A stretch of 64,000 nucleotides of DNA. Origin: Collybiopsis luxurians FD-317 M1 (Eukaryota; Basidiomycota; Agaricomycetes; Agaricales; Omphalotaceae). The DNA lies in NCBI GenBank assembly GCA_000827265.1, contig KN834874.1, forward strand, positions 1-64,000, written 5' to 3'. The position numbers and the translations under genes are program-made. The number at the start of each line of letters is the position of its first letter. The first letter of the stretch is position 1. A model generated the notes under the pieces. The model searched no databases. It had not been told where the DNA came from and worked only from the letters and a program-made list of their open reading frames with translations. Positions 44,115 through 53,689 of the stretch are shown piece by piece.

Positions 44115-46036
44115 CTACTCCTTGAACGCGAAACTCTTCTTCTTGGCTGCGAAACTCCTCTCTCTCAACGTGATATTCTTTTCTCTGGCCGCGATGCCGA
44201 TTTCTCTGGTCGCAATGCTTGCCTCTCTGGTCGCAACACTTGCCTCTCGGGCCGCGACGTTTGCCTCCCTGGCCTCCAGGACACGCTCTCTGATTGCGTC
44301 TCTCCTCTCTCTGTCTCCCACGTTTTCATTTATCTTCTTCCTTCGATGAGCTCCTTCGGGTCCCCCTTCTTTACCAGTCTCTGTAACCCGGCTGAGAGCA
44401 AACATTCCAACTTCGACTGCTTGCTCATCGCGCGCTAGAGGGGCCCCAAGAGCGTCAAGCTTATTCTTCACCCCCCGCTTCTTATTACCCAGAGCTCGAT
44501 TGAGTCGATCCTGCCAAATCTCATGAGTGTTGTGAGATGAGCGCTACTCATGCTTACTACCCACCAGGAGATAATCCCTCCCTTTGGACGATTCCTTACC
44601 CTTCTTCGTATTAAAGTGCTTCCTGATTTTCGCGGTAATGTTACGGTATTGCGGAATACCTCCACCAAACCAATGTGGCCATCTCTGCAACTGAAAATGG
44701 CCATGCTGAGCAAATGAAGAGAGATCAATCATAATGTCAAGGGATACAACCAACTCACAGAAGCCCGTAATGACATAATGACACTCACCTCTGCTACACT
44801 CACCTCTGCACCCACTTTCTCGGACAACCAAGGCGTCCCTGCATCCCAGATCCGCACCGTCCTGTCCCTTGACCCAGATACCATTCTATGTCCATGCGGA
44901 GAAAAGGCAACACTATTGACATCCCCTTTGCATGAGCTTCCTAGGGGTTCCCCTGTCTCTGCGTTCCAGACCCGTACTGTCTTGTCATTTGACCCCGATA
45001 CAATTCTACATCCATCTGGAGAAAAGGCAACACTACTGACCCAGCCTGTTTGCCCTTTCGATGAGTTTCCTAGGAGTTCCCCTGTCTCTGCGTTCCAGAT
45101 CCGTACTGTCTTGTCATTTGACCCCGATACAATTCTACATCCATCTGGAGAAAAGGCAACACTACTGACATTTACTAGATAATGTGATTAACCAAGGTGT
45201 AAGATAGATGAGCATAGATGACGAAACTTACGCGACCCAGTGAAAAGTTCGGGTTCGGGAGCACAGAGGTCGCTGAGGACTCGGGGTTCCTTGAAAGAAC
45301 CGCAAAATTTGTGATTAACCAAGGTGCAATATGGATGATTGTAACCAAAGAGAGTTCTCGATCCATCGAAAGGCTCAGGTTTGGGGCCGCCGAGGTCTCC
45401 GAGGACCTGGGGTTCCTCAAAAGAACAGAGAAATCCGTGATCGATCAAGGTACGAGATAGAGGAGCGTAAACGACGAGACTTCTCGTACAAGGCTCGGGT
45501 TTAAGGACAGAGAGGTTGATGAAGGCCAGAAGATCGGGTTTCTCTAGAAATTTGTGATTGACCAAAGTGTTAGATAGAGGAGCGTAAACGACGAGACTTA
45601 CTCGGTCCAGTGCAATCGAAGTAATAATAAGCTTCCTGTTTGTTCACATCTGCGCCATTTCCGAGCAGCAGCTCTGCAACTCTGCGGACATCAAGTACAG
45701 CTTCCCCGTGTGTATCTGCAACATTTCCAAGCAGCAGCATCGCGGTTACTTCATTACCACTATTTGCGGCTGACTGGATTGCATTCTGAAATCGCCCACC
45801 CTTATCTGCATCATTTTCACGCGGCAGCTTTAAGACCGCTTGATATGCAGCCTGTTCGGAATCCGCAAAAGAAACTGGAATTTTATGACGGACAAAGCTA
45901 TGAGATAAACCAGCGAAAAAGACTTACTTGCCACAAGGCTCACAGGGCTCGAGAACTGAGCAAAGTTTTCAACGTTCGGAGCCGATGGGTGAAACGGCGT
46001 CATTATTGGTAAAAACGTATTGTTAACGGGAGACAT
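44115..46036 (-). CDS. Ankyrin-WD40-heptad fusion protein
   Basis: Exon 1 from 46,036 (MSPVNNTFLPIMTPFHP ... SSPVSLVA) ends at GTAAGT. Exon 2 reads SFADSEQAAYQAVLK, then ankyrin-like NAIQSAANSGNEVTAMLL and VAELLLGNGADVNKQ. After an intron of about 415 nt (45,600-45,185) come three WD40-type units (VSSVAFSPDGCRIVSGS...TVRIWNAETGE). Then an exon HGHFQLQRWPHWFGG ... FNTKKGKESSKGRDYLL, a 54-nt intron (44,564-44,511) and the tail exon DRLNRALGNKKRG with about ten heptads (AREANVA, AREASVA), ending at TAG (44,115). All joins are in frame and no stop is seen, so this looks intact. Three WD40 units are too few for a closed propeller, so the gene may be a shortened sensor or work as an oligomer. Confidence 0.7.
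45185..45600 (-). repeat. Tandem repeats within an intron, carrying splice-donor copies
   Basis: On the minus strand the unit (about 125-135 bases, three full copies and part) contains CTCGTCGTTTACGCTCC, CTTGGT(T/C)AATCACAAATTT, CTTTCAAGGAACCCCGAG and CCCGAACCCGAACTTTTCAC. The first unit begins with the donor used after the ankyrin exon (CCGAGTAAGTC). The last unit carries a second perfect donor (TCGCGTAAGTT). Middle units lack GTAAGT. The whole block is also open in one frame over 125 codons, so retention or alternative donor use is possible. Confidence 0.65.
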
Positions 46037-46115
46037 GTTCGAGTGATTCGAGCGTGCAGTAGTGGTAGGGGCGGAGATACTCTACTGGAGTCTGTTAAAA
46101 GTGAAATAGCGACGC

Positions 46116-46134
46116 CATGCAACTAACACGAGGT
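46116..46134 (-). promoter_or_regulatory. Promoter element shared with the giant heptad gene
   Basis: CCATGCAACTAACACGAGG lies about 80 bases upstream of the ANK-WD40-heptad start. Near-identical copies stand at 20,330 and 20,443, upstream of the giant heptad gene. Confidence 0.5.
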
Positions 46135-46510
46135 GCGGACAACAATCCGGCACAACTCTGAATCTCCCTTGGGTGACCTCGTGTAATTTATACGGACGTC
46201 AGTATGAACAACCCTATTTATATCTTTTTCATTAAAAAATACTCGCAACTCTTTGTTATTTTGTGCTCACGTCGGTGTTTACAGGTAAAGCGGCTAGGCG
46301 TATGCTAACTCATTCCTTTAACCAACTTCAACCGTTTTCTTGAAGACGCTTCGAGCCTCGATCGCCACCGCTGTTCATTGATTTCTGCTATAAATAGTAT
46401 CTCTCTGCAATACAACAGACTCGCCCTGGCCACGCGCGAAAAACGTTGCTCGTATGTTGTATGCAACGCACAGACTGCAAGGCGCAAGCAGCTCACTGCA
46501 CGCACGAGAG

Positions 46511-46519
46511 CTCTATAAA
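46511..46519 (+). promoter_or_regulatory. TATA box upstream of the 46.7 kb heptad gene
   Basis: CTCTATAAAGAGAC stands about 200 bases before the first recognised exon of the plus-strand gene. A GTAAGC donor at 46,559 suggests a 5' non-coding or short first exon. Confidence 0.4.
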
Positions 46520-47656
46520 GAGACCGCAGCCCCAACTACTTTTCCCCTAGACTCTGGGTAAGCACATTGTTTAGATTGCTTGTTTATCTCGCACCTAGGT
46601 CAATCAAAAACTTTTAGGTCCTCATAGGGCGCAGATCTACAACTTATGGAATGCAGTCGCCTCAGGTGAAGCTAGATTCGTAAAGGCTTGTAGCTATCTC
46701 ATAACATATGTTTCCTCCAGCCGGCTGCATATCTCATTCAACAGGAAGACCGTTTCCAAGAGGAATTGGTTCCTGCGGGGTGCGGAACTGGTATTGTTGC
46801 TGATCGCGAACAACATCGAATTGCTCAGGCACGTCCAAAATCATACAGCACAAAGCAGGAGTCTCTGGCAAGTGCTTGGCGTGAGTAAGACCCTCTCCTA
46901 AGACTGACGAGATTCGGCAGAATCGACTTCGACTTGTTCAAACTCGGCGAGGTGAGAAACAGGGAAAGAAGAACGAGTTTGACGCTCGTGAAGCCATCTT
47001 AGAGCGGAGAGAGAAGGATGTTGCATCCGGAGAGGCTGAACTTGATTTGCGAGAGGGTGAACTCGCATTGCGGGAGAGTGAATTTGCATTGCGGTTGAGT
47101 AAGTTTGTGTCGCGGGAGAGTGGGCTCGTGTTGCAAGAGGGCCGACCTGCGTCGCGAGAGAGTGGACTCGGGTCGCAGGAAGATGAGCTTGCATCTCGGC
47201 AGGGAGAACTCGTGTCCGAGGAGGGTAGACTTCTGCTACGAGAGGCTAAACTTGGGTTACAGAACGGTCGACTTCTGCTACGAGAGGCTCAACTTGCTTT
47301 AAGGGAACTCGAACTTTCATTCCGAGAGGCTGAAACCTCAACAATCGGGTCCCAAGAGATTGAAGTCGCCTCCAAAGATGCAATAGTCACGGCCACGGTC
47401 CAGAGATTCGGAATCTGGGTCAAAATTTTCGTGGCCAGGGTCAAGGGTTTCGTGGTTAGGAAGAGTCTCCTTCGAAAGGCAACTCAGCCACAGAAACGGA
47501 AGATCCATAAGATCAAAAAGCAGCTGCGGGTACAGACACAAACATTCCATGAGCTAGAAGCACGCCTGCTTGAAGAGGCCCAGATACTTCCTGCTGCAGA
47601 AGTATCTGGCTCTAGTTTTCGTCGAGCAGCAGAAGGGGTGAGAATGCACTTGTTTA

Positions 47657-48669
47657 AGCTTCCCTAGCTCTCCCCCCACTCCCCAATCACGTGAGCAATC
47701 ATATGATGTCCCAAAATGAGTCAATATACTGTTGAACGAAGTTGAAGTCAAACTTCACATTCACTAATAAAAATATTACATTCTCAGTAAGTAACCTACA
47801 CAGTTAACTTGACTACTTGAGTCTTGAGTACAGTGAGCAAACAGGGAAGGTTTCGCGAAGTCGCATCCCCCTCGGACATGTTCGGAACATGTTCCGAGCC
47901 ATGTCACTGCCCATCATTTCCACCTCATCGCCCTCGCTATTCGCTTCCTGATCCTTCCAGGCTGAACCTCATTGATCCCCGCAGTTTCTGCTTCCCGCCC
48001 ACTGTTCCCGCCCCCCGCCGTGTGCCCGCCTCTTGTCCGGACTTTTGCCCAAATATGTACAATGTATTTATTTTTTTTGACTACTTTGCACAATGTATTA
48101 GTTCCAATACTGTGTAATAACTTAATGGCAAGCTATTGGTTGCATATAACCTACACACTGTAGATGAAGACCAGCGAGCTCAAGGGAACAGATTGAAATG
48201 GAAAATTGCCAGACTAGGTCATTTCATACAATTCTATGTATGTGCATATACTATGTTTATTACTGGGGAGGGAATAAGTCCAGACCGAGCTGGGGCCAGG
48301 ACAATGGGCGGGGGGCGGGAACAGTGGGCGGGAAGCCGGAACAGCGGGGATCAATGAGGTTCAGCCTGGAAGGATCAGGAAGCGAATAGCGAGGGCGATG
48401 AGGTGGAAATGATGGGCAGTGACATGGCTCGGAACATGTTCCGAAACACGTCCGAGGGGATGCGACTTCGCAAAACCTTCACTGTTAGCTCACTGTACTC
48501 AAGATTCAAGTAGTTAAGTTAATTGTGTAGTTTATCTACTGAGAATGTAATATTTTATTTAGTGAATGCGAAGTTTGACTTCAACTTCGTTCAACAGTAT
48601 ATTGACTCATTTTGGGACATCACATGATTGCTCACGTGATTGGGGAGTGGGGGGAGAGCTAGGGAAGCT
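47657..48669. mobile_element. Palindromic Mutator-like non-autonomous element
   Basis: The element begins AGCTTCCCTAGCTCTCC and ends with its exact complement GGAGAGCTAGGGAAGCT. Inverted arms of about 390-400 bases (to about 48,050 and from about 48,270) match almost throughout, around a unique centre of roughly 220 bases. The 10-base direct repeat CACTTGTTTA flanks it (47,647-47,656 and 48,670-48,679). Long inverted ends and a target duplication of 9-11 bases are features of Mutator-like elements. No transposase is encoded. It interrupts the heptad gene between the tail and its terminal motif exon. Confidence 0.9.
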
Positions 48670-48780
48670 CACTTGTTTAGCTCCAAAGAACTGGCTGAGA
48701 AATTTCTTCAGAGGAAATCACGTGGTTCGACTCGGTACGAGGCCTGAGGCTGCAGTAGCTCAAGCACTTACCTTTTTCAG

Positions 48781-48904
48781 GCTCTTTGATCGACCTCGTC
48801 ATTTTTCCTTCAAAGGTCGCTCCATTTATGTGGTCGGTGGTGATGTGCATCACTATCAGACCTCTACGAGATCGCAGAATGACTCAGGTTCGACCTTTCA
48901 TTGA
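48781..48904 (+). other. Terminal motif exon LFDRPRHFSF...IYVVGGD
   Basis: The exon follows TTTTTCAG and a phase-2 junction (CG|G), then encodes LFDRPRHFSFKGRSIYVVGGD and about 20 further residues before TGA. It is homologous to the exons at 24,267 and 54,441. It is now cut off from its gene by the palindromic element. Confidence 0.6.
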
Positions 48905-49259
48905 ACCTGGAAGGAGCGTGCCAGTCGACACTAGTGTCGACGGAACACCGTCACAGGGCATCCTTCAAGGATCCCAATTTCCTACCCTGACTCGAATTCA
49001 ATTACTTTATCGGTATGGGAAAACACTCATAGAGGCGTCCTCACATCCGGATGCGCTTCGTTTGTATAATACGAAACGAGTATGCTAGCGAGCTTAAATC
49101 GATGGTCTTGAATGACGGATCTCCTTAAGGTACAGAGATCGGCTGTATTTTTATGGATACCGCACGGATAAGGACTACAATTCTACGAGGCTACCGCATA
49201 CTTACATTATACTTACATTATACCCGTTGAATGTATAGATTTCTACATCGCCCAGTTAG

Positions 49260-50490
49260 TCTATTCCTTCAGATTAGACCCCTGCTCTGAGTCCAATGAT
49301 ACTGATTTCTCCGCCTCCTTTTCGTCTCCAGTGGCTGATTTGGAATCCACAGCAGACTCCGAGACTTCCGATTTCGACTCGGAAGGTTTCGAGGGTGGAG
49401 TAACGACCATTGGAGTATAACGGAGGAGGTACATACTTTTCCGGTTCAACACTCGCCCGTCGTAAATCCATCTCTTTCTGAATCTTCTCCGCCAACTTGG
49501 CGACTTCATCCTCGAGCTTCTTCTCATCGCCACCGCTGGTACCCTTACCAGCAGCTGATTGCTCTTGCGTCGGAGTTGTAGCTTCCTCCGCTTCTTCTTC
49601 CTCTTCATCTTGCGACTCCGAAGCCGAAGCTGCCACTCCAGCACCAGCATCTGTACTCCTCGCTGTCTCCTCCCAGAGCTTCAAAAGCTCCTCCTCCCAT
49701 CCAAGCTCCTCGCAAAGCTCTTCAATCACCTCGTCACATTTTCCGAGTAAGACGACATCATCGTCTCGGGACCCAAAGATGTTGATGAGAGCTCGAGGAC
49801 ATTCGTCTGGGCATAGGAATGCGAGCGAGGCGAAGGGGTGTACGGTGAGAGACGTGCCAATGACGATGAGCAGGTCTGTTTCTCTCTGGATAATCCTTGG
49901 GGATAGGCTGAATTCGGGTGAGAGCCGTTGTTGTGCGGGAGAAATGTATCAATAAAAGGAAGGATCGAACAGAGCAATGAGAGTAACTTACAGCTTCACT
50001 GAAAAAGACAATATCCGGTCTCACGAGTCCCCTACATCCCTTTTTCTCGTATCAAGGGACGACTTGGTCTTCAGAGAACTTGAGCACCATTTCTTTCATC
50101 TTTGCGTCGTCGAAAGGCGTGCGGCACTTGATACACCGCTCTGTGGCGAAGCTCCCATGGGCTTCGACTATCTTGTCCAGCGGAACTCCAGCTCGTCGTT
50201 CGAGGGTGTCGATGTTTTGTGTGAAGCACATGCAGAGGAGGGAGTGTTCAGAGAGGAGACGGATCAAGGCATGGGTTAGGGTTGGGCGGAATTTGCCTGG
50301 GTAGAGTTCGTGTGCGAGGGTGTAGACTAGATGGGGGTCAGATGAGGGAAAAGACGATTACTTTGTGGGTTGTGATACGGACCCGGTGCATGGACTTACA
50401 GGGTACTGGGTTAATTCATAAAAAGTTGACCTCGAAGACAGCTTTGGAATATGGGAGATTCAGTCTCGCGAGATTGCTTGTTACAGAGGT
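49260..50490 (-). pseudogene. Hst2-class sirtuin, R3 copy (best preserved)
   Basis: In order on the minus strand: NLARLNLPYSKAVFEVNFL, TGA, INPVP; then YTLAHELYPGKFRPTLTH; TQNIDTLERRAGVP and IVEAHGSFATERCIKC (catalytic His, first zinc Cys pair); GCRGLVRPDIVFFSEAV; LLIVIGTSLTVHPFASL; INIFGSRDDDVVLLGKC; and an acidic Glu/Ala-rich C-tail. Family members are NAD-dependent deacetylases of about 350 residues. Faults: a TGA within the first segment (about 50,430), a TGA before the second zinc pair (VVP-stop-Y, about 50,055, with Cys changed to Tyr), a four-residue deletion compared with R1, and no recognisable GAGIS...IPDFR exon. It is therefore inactive. Confidence 0.8.
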
Positions 50491-53400
50491 TAGCATGGAC
50501 TAATGAGGGCAGCATCGTGAATCTCTACGTACTAATATCTCTTCCACCTCATTTGCGATCAAGTGCGCCATACTACCCCCGGTGACGCAAACTTGGACAT
50601 AGCTGTGCCAGTACCTGTTCATTAAAGCCATGGTATGCCGCCGTGAGTGACAAAAAAGGTTCTGAAGGAAATTTCCTGTCTTTGGCGAACGAGCTTGATG
50701 GAAGAAACGACGCGACGTGGGTCCGCGGAACAACATTTCCTCGTCGAGATACGAATATTATATCCCCAGCAACTCTCTCCGAAGGTGATGGAAATTAACC
50801 TTGGCGCCAGACCTGAACCGAAAAAAAAAGCCAGTCGATTCGGGTGTAGCGGTCATTGACGTGTTGAACACTTATATTATTCAAAGCGAAACAGGCTGTT
50901 GGTAGAGTTCGACTCGTTCTATAAGCTGAGAGAAGTTAATTTCTGCTGCAAATTGACTGTTGGCTGCCGACCAACGACCAGCCCTAGCCAGCCTAGTGGT
51001 TGAGGAGTCCATGGTATAGTAAGAAGCAAGAGCGGCGGTGAGCATGACGCCGCCTAATACTAATAGGCGCCCATACTCTTTACTCTTTACCCTACAGCCC
51101 CCTCAGCGTTCGCGTTATCTCAAACGGCCGCCTTTCAGCTGGGATGCTCCAGGCCCATCCCCGCTTGGTAATCTTCATTCGTTGGCTGCCCACTCGCGCT
51201 GGGCCAAGCCCCAGCCAAACTTCACGCAATTAGGATTTAGCATGTCCCATACCAGGACTCTGCTTCCTTCTTCTTTTCCCAATTCGACGAACGAGCTGTG
51301 CCTTTTCCGACATTGGATAAGTATTCGGAACGTAACCAACAAACGCAAGGGCGACGGAGGAGAAGAGTGAGTACCTATTGCTATTGCTAGTGAAGAGTTC
51401 TAACGAAAAAAAAAAAATTTCCAGCGAATGTCAGTTTGATCTAGAAAGCTGACTTTGTATCAACCTAAAATCTTCGCCTGCTTCCATTTCTCTCGAACGC
51501 TCCGCATTGTGTAACCATGGACTAGAAGACGTCTAAGGTCTAGAGCGTGTTCGGATGACCGGTATCGGAGCCTTGAAGATCAAACAGAAGTAAGTTCAAG
51601 TTGGATCACGAATGTGCCGATGCTTCGATTTATCTTGGTACCAGTAAAAATCGATTGCTGGGAACCGACCGACCTAGCAAGAGATTTGGCGCTACAGTAT
51701 GTACAACCGGGAGGTGACCGGGAGTCAGAGAGCCAAGAGAGTTCGGGGTCTGAGAGCTTGTTTTTCTTCAATATTACAAGCCAACATCTCCAATGGCATC
51801 TTATTCTTTGACAGCACCCAGGATAGGTGTAAGCCTCACAGTCTAGCTCCCGACAGTGCTATGCATAACCTTTTCTCCTATAGCACGTCTACTCGTTCCC
51901 AAACATTTTCCTTGTCCAGCATATGTACCTTTCGTGAAGATATATTCCAATTCTTCTACCTCGTTGTCCCGGAAACATCAGGCTCTGTTTCTCACCTCTT
52001 CGGTCCTGCCATTTTGATCTCGTCATACATCCGAGATGCGTCGCCATCCATACGAAGTAGCGAGACTCGAGGAGTAGATATGCCAGAATCCTTTTCTGTA
52101 CGGCTACCTTCACAGGCCATTTCCAAGGTGCTGTTTCTAAGGAATCTTGGGTATACTTTTCTTCGGTATGTCCGCTTTTTATATTTAGTCAAATCTTGCT
52201 CTCTAATATTCTTCTTACCACTCAACAGCTTTCGGTTCCAGATATCTCTTTGGATCCCCCGTCTCGTCTCACATCCTCTGAAAACTCTGAATCTAGAAAG
52301 CCTCTTCACCTCCATCCGCTCCCCGGAGCTCCAGGATATGGAAGGTCCCCGGACGCGACACCGGATATTATAAGTCGCCTCCTATAACCTTGGCCCACTA
52401 CTCCATTCCTGCCCACCCTCCGAGGATGAAATTTCTTCACCGTTTTCGCTCCCTCTAACCTCCACTGTGATTCCCACCAGTTCTGGAGGTGCTTCCGGTA
52501 CCGCCGATATAGCTACGACGGGAGGGAGACGGCCAGGCTGTCGAGGACTGAAGGAATAATCTTGCAACGCTCAGCTCATCGAGGGAGATGGAGATGGAGA
52601 TTGAATCGACTTACGGAAGAAATTAGGCGTGGAAATAAACAGAGACAAGCTGCCGTTGCAGAGAACGCCGAGTGATAGTCGGTATGTGAACTTTCATGAT
52701 TGAGGTCTTAGAAGGGCGATTAATGTTGATTTTGTGGACAGTTCTATTCGTACCGAGGACTCATTAATCTAGACTCAGACTGTTTTATGCTATCAATTCG
52801 CACACCTTTTGTGAGGCTCTGCATTCGGTCCCGACATATCTGTCTTGAACGAGTTTGGCCAGTGCTGTTCCTTGCAGAATGCTTATTCTGGTCAACTTTT
52901 AGTTACGACTAGCATGCACGATTCCTTGTTGGCCAAGAGAGGCTCGTGACCTCAAGCCATAGGTGTCAGTCAACTCCCGTTCATTTCGCTGGAAGTGTAT
53001 AAAAAAGAAGTAATCGAACCGTCGATGCTAATATTTTGACGCGAAAGCATCGCCTGTTAGACAAAAAGAAGCCCTTAATAGATGGTTGATATGAACTGGA
53101 ATAACCGTCTTCCGATATTGATTGCTCACGTCTGCTTATAGAAATGTGAATCGAATTGATATCGACTCCCACAATCGCCTTTAGATGGCGCTGCAGATTT
53201 GAGCAACGCGCACACGTTGAGGACGCGTGTTCGTGCTATCTGGAAATTTGGACATTGAGAAGCGGTAGACCTGACGACGAGTCTAAGGTGTAATGTTGGC
53301 AAATCTTTCAATCAGACGGAAATAGTAGCATTCTCAGTGCAGTTTTGAGTGAATAAACTCTCGGCGCATGTGTATTGACATCATAATTGACTTATTTGGA

Positions 53401-53685
53401 ACTGTTTTACTTGTAGGTTTCGGTCGAGCTGGAATGGACATTGAATGTCTTCTCGAATTTGAGCTTCATTGGGTTGACGTACAGTAGAAGCAAGGAAGCA
53501 AGGTGAGTCCATGACTTTCTACATACGAGAAACGCAGGCTGCATGTCATCAGCGTTTATCTTAACGCCCAACTCGGACCTGAACGATTTTTATGCATGGT
53601 TTGCTCGCGGAATTGATGCCCTTGTCTCATCAGAACGATTGGTTGAGTACGTATAGTTTATTCCGGATCCTGGAGGCACATGCCG
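50490..53685. repeat. Mosaic repeat R3, non-sirtuin part
   Basis: 50,490-50,660 matches 10,220-10,400. 51,045-51,230 matches 10,765-10,950. 52,375-52,990 matches 26,125-26,700. 53,000-53,680 matches R0. The minus-strand frame IARTRVLNVCALLKSAAP...GDCGSRYQFDSHFYK (53,250-53,130) is kept in frame in all four copies. No other coding sequence is recognised. Confidence 0.75.
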
Positions 53686-53689
53686 AGAA

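Larger units (their letters stand above)
46726..48904 (+). pseudogene. Heptad-repeat protein with terminal motif, split by a palindromic element
   Basis: An upstream exon (about 46,726-46,880; RKTVSKRNWFLRGAELV ... SLWQVLG) is followed by a 40-nt intron. The tail exon starts at 46,921 (NRLRLVQTRRGEKQGKK, matching the DRL... start of the minus-strand tails) with about seventeen heptads (LREGELA, SRESGLV). A basic stretch (QKRKIHKIKKQLRV) follows. At 47,657 a 1,013-base element is inserted. Beyond it the frame resumes SKELAEKFLQRKSRGST. After a phase-2 intron comes the terminal exon 48,781-48,904 (LFDRPRHFSFKGRSIYVVGGD). The insertion now ends the frame at HLFKLP. This gene joins both features of the family: the DRL-type tail and the terminal motif. 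Confidence 0.7.

Noticed and set aside
44778..45182. Plus-strand frame with three near-identical units
   Set aside because: It is the antisense of the three WD40 units (VSSVAFSPDGCRIVSGS), which lie on the minus strand.
49261..49729. Independent acidic/Ser-rich proteins at 49.3-49.7 kb and 8.15-8.6 kb
   Set aside because: They are the low-complexity C-tail of the sirtuin, continuous with VLLGKCDEVIEELCEELGW upstream.
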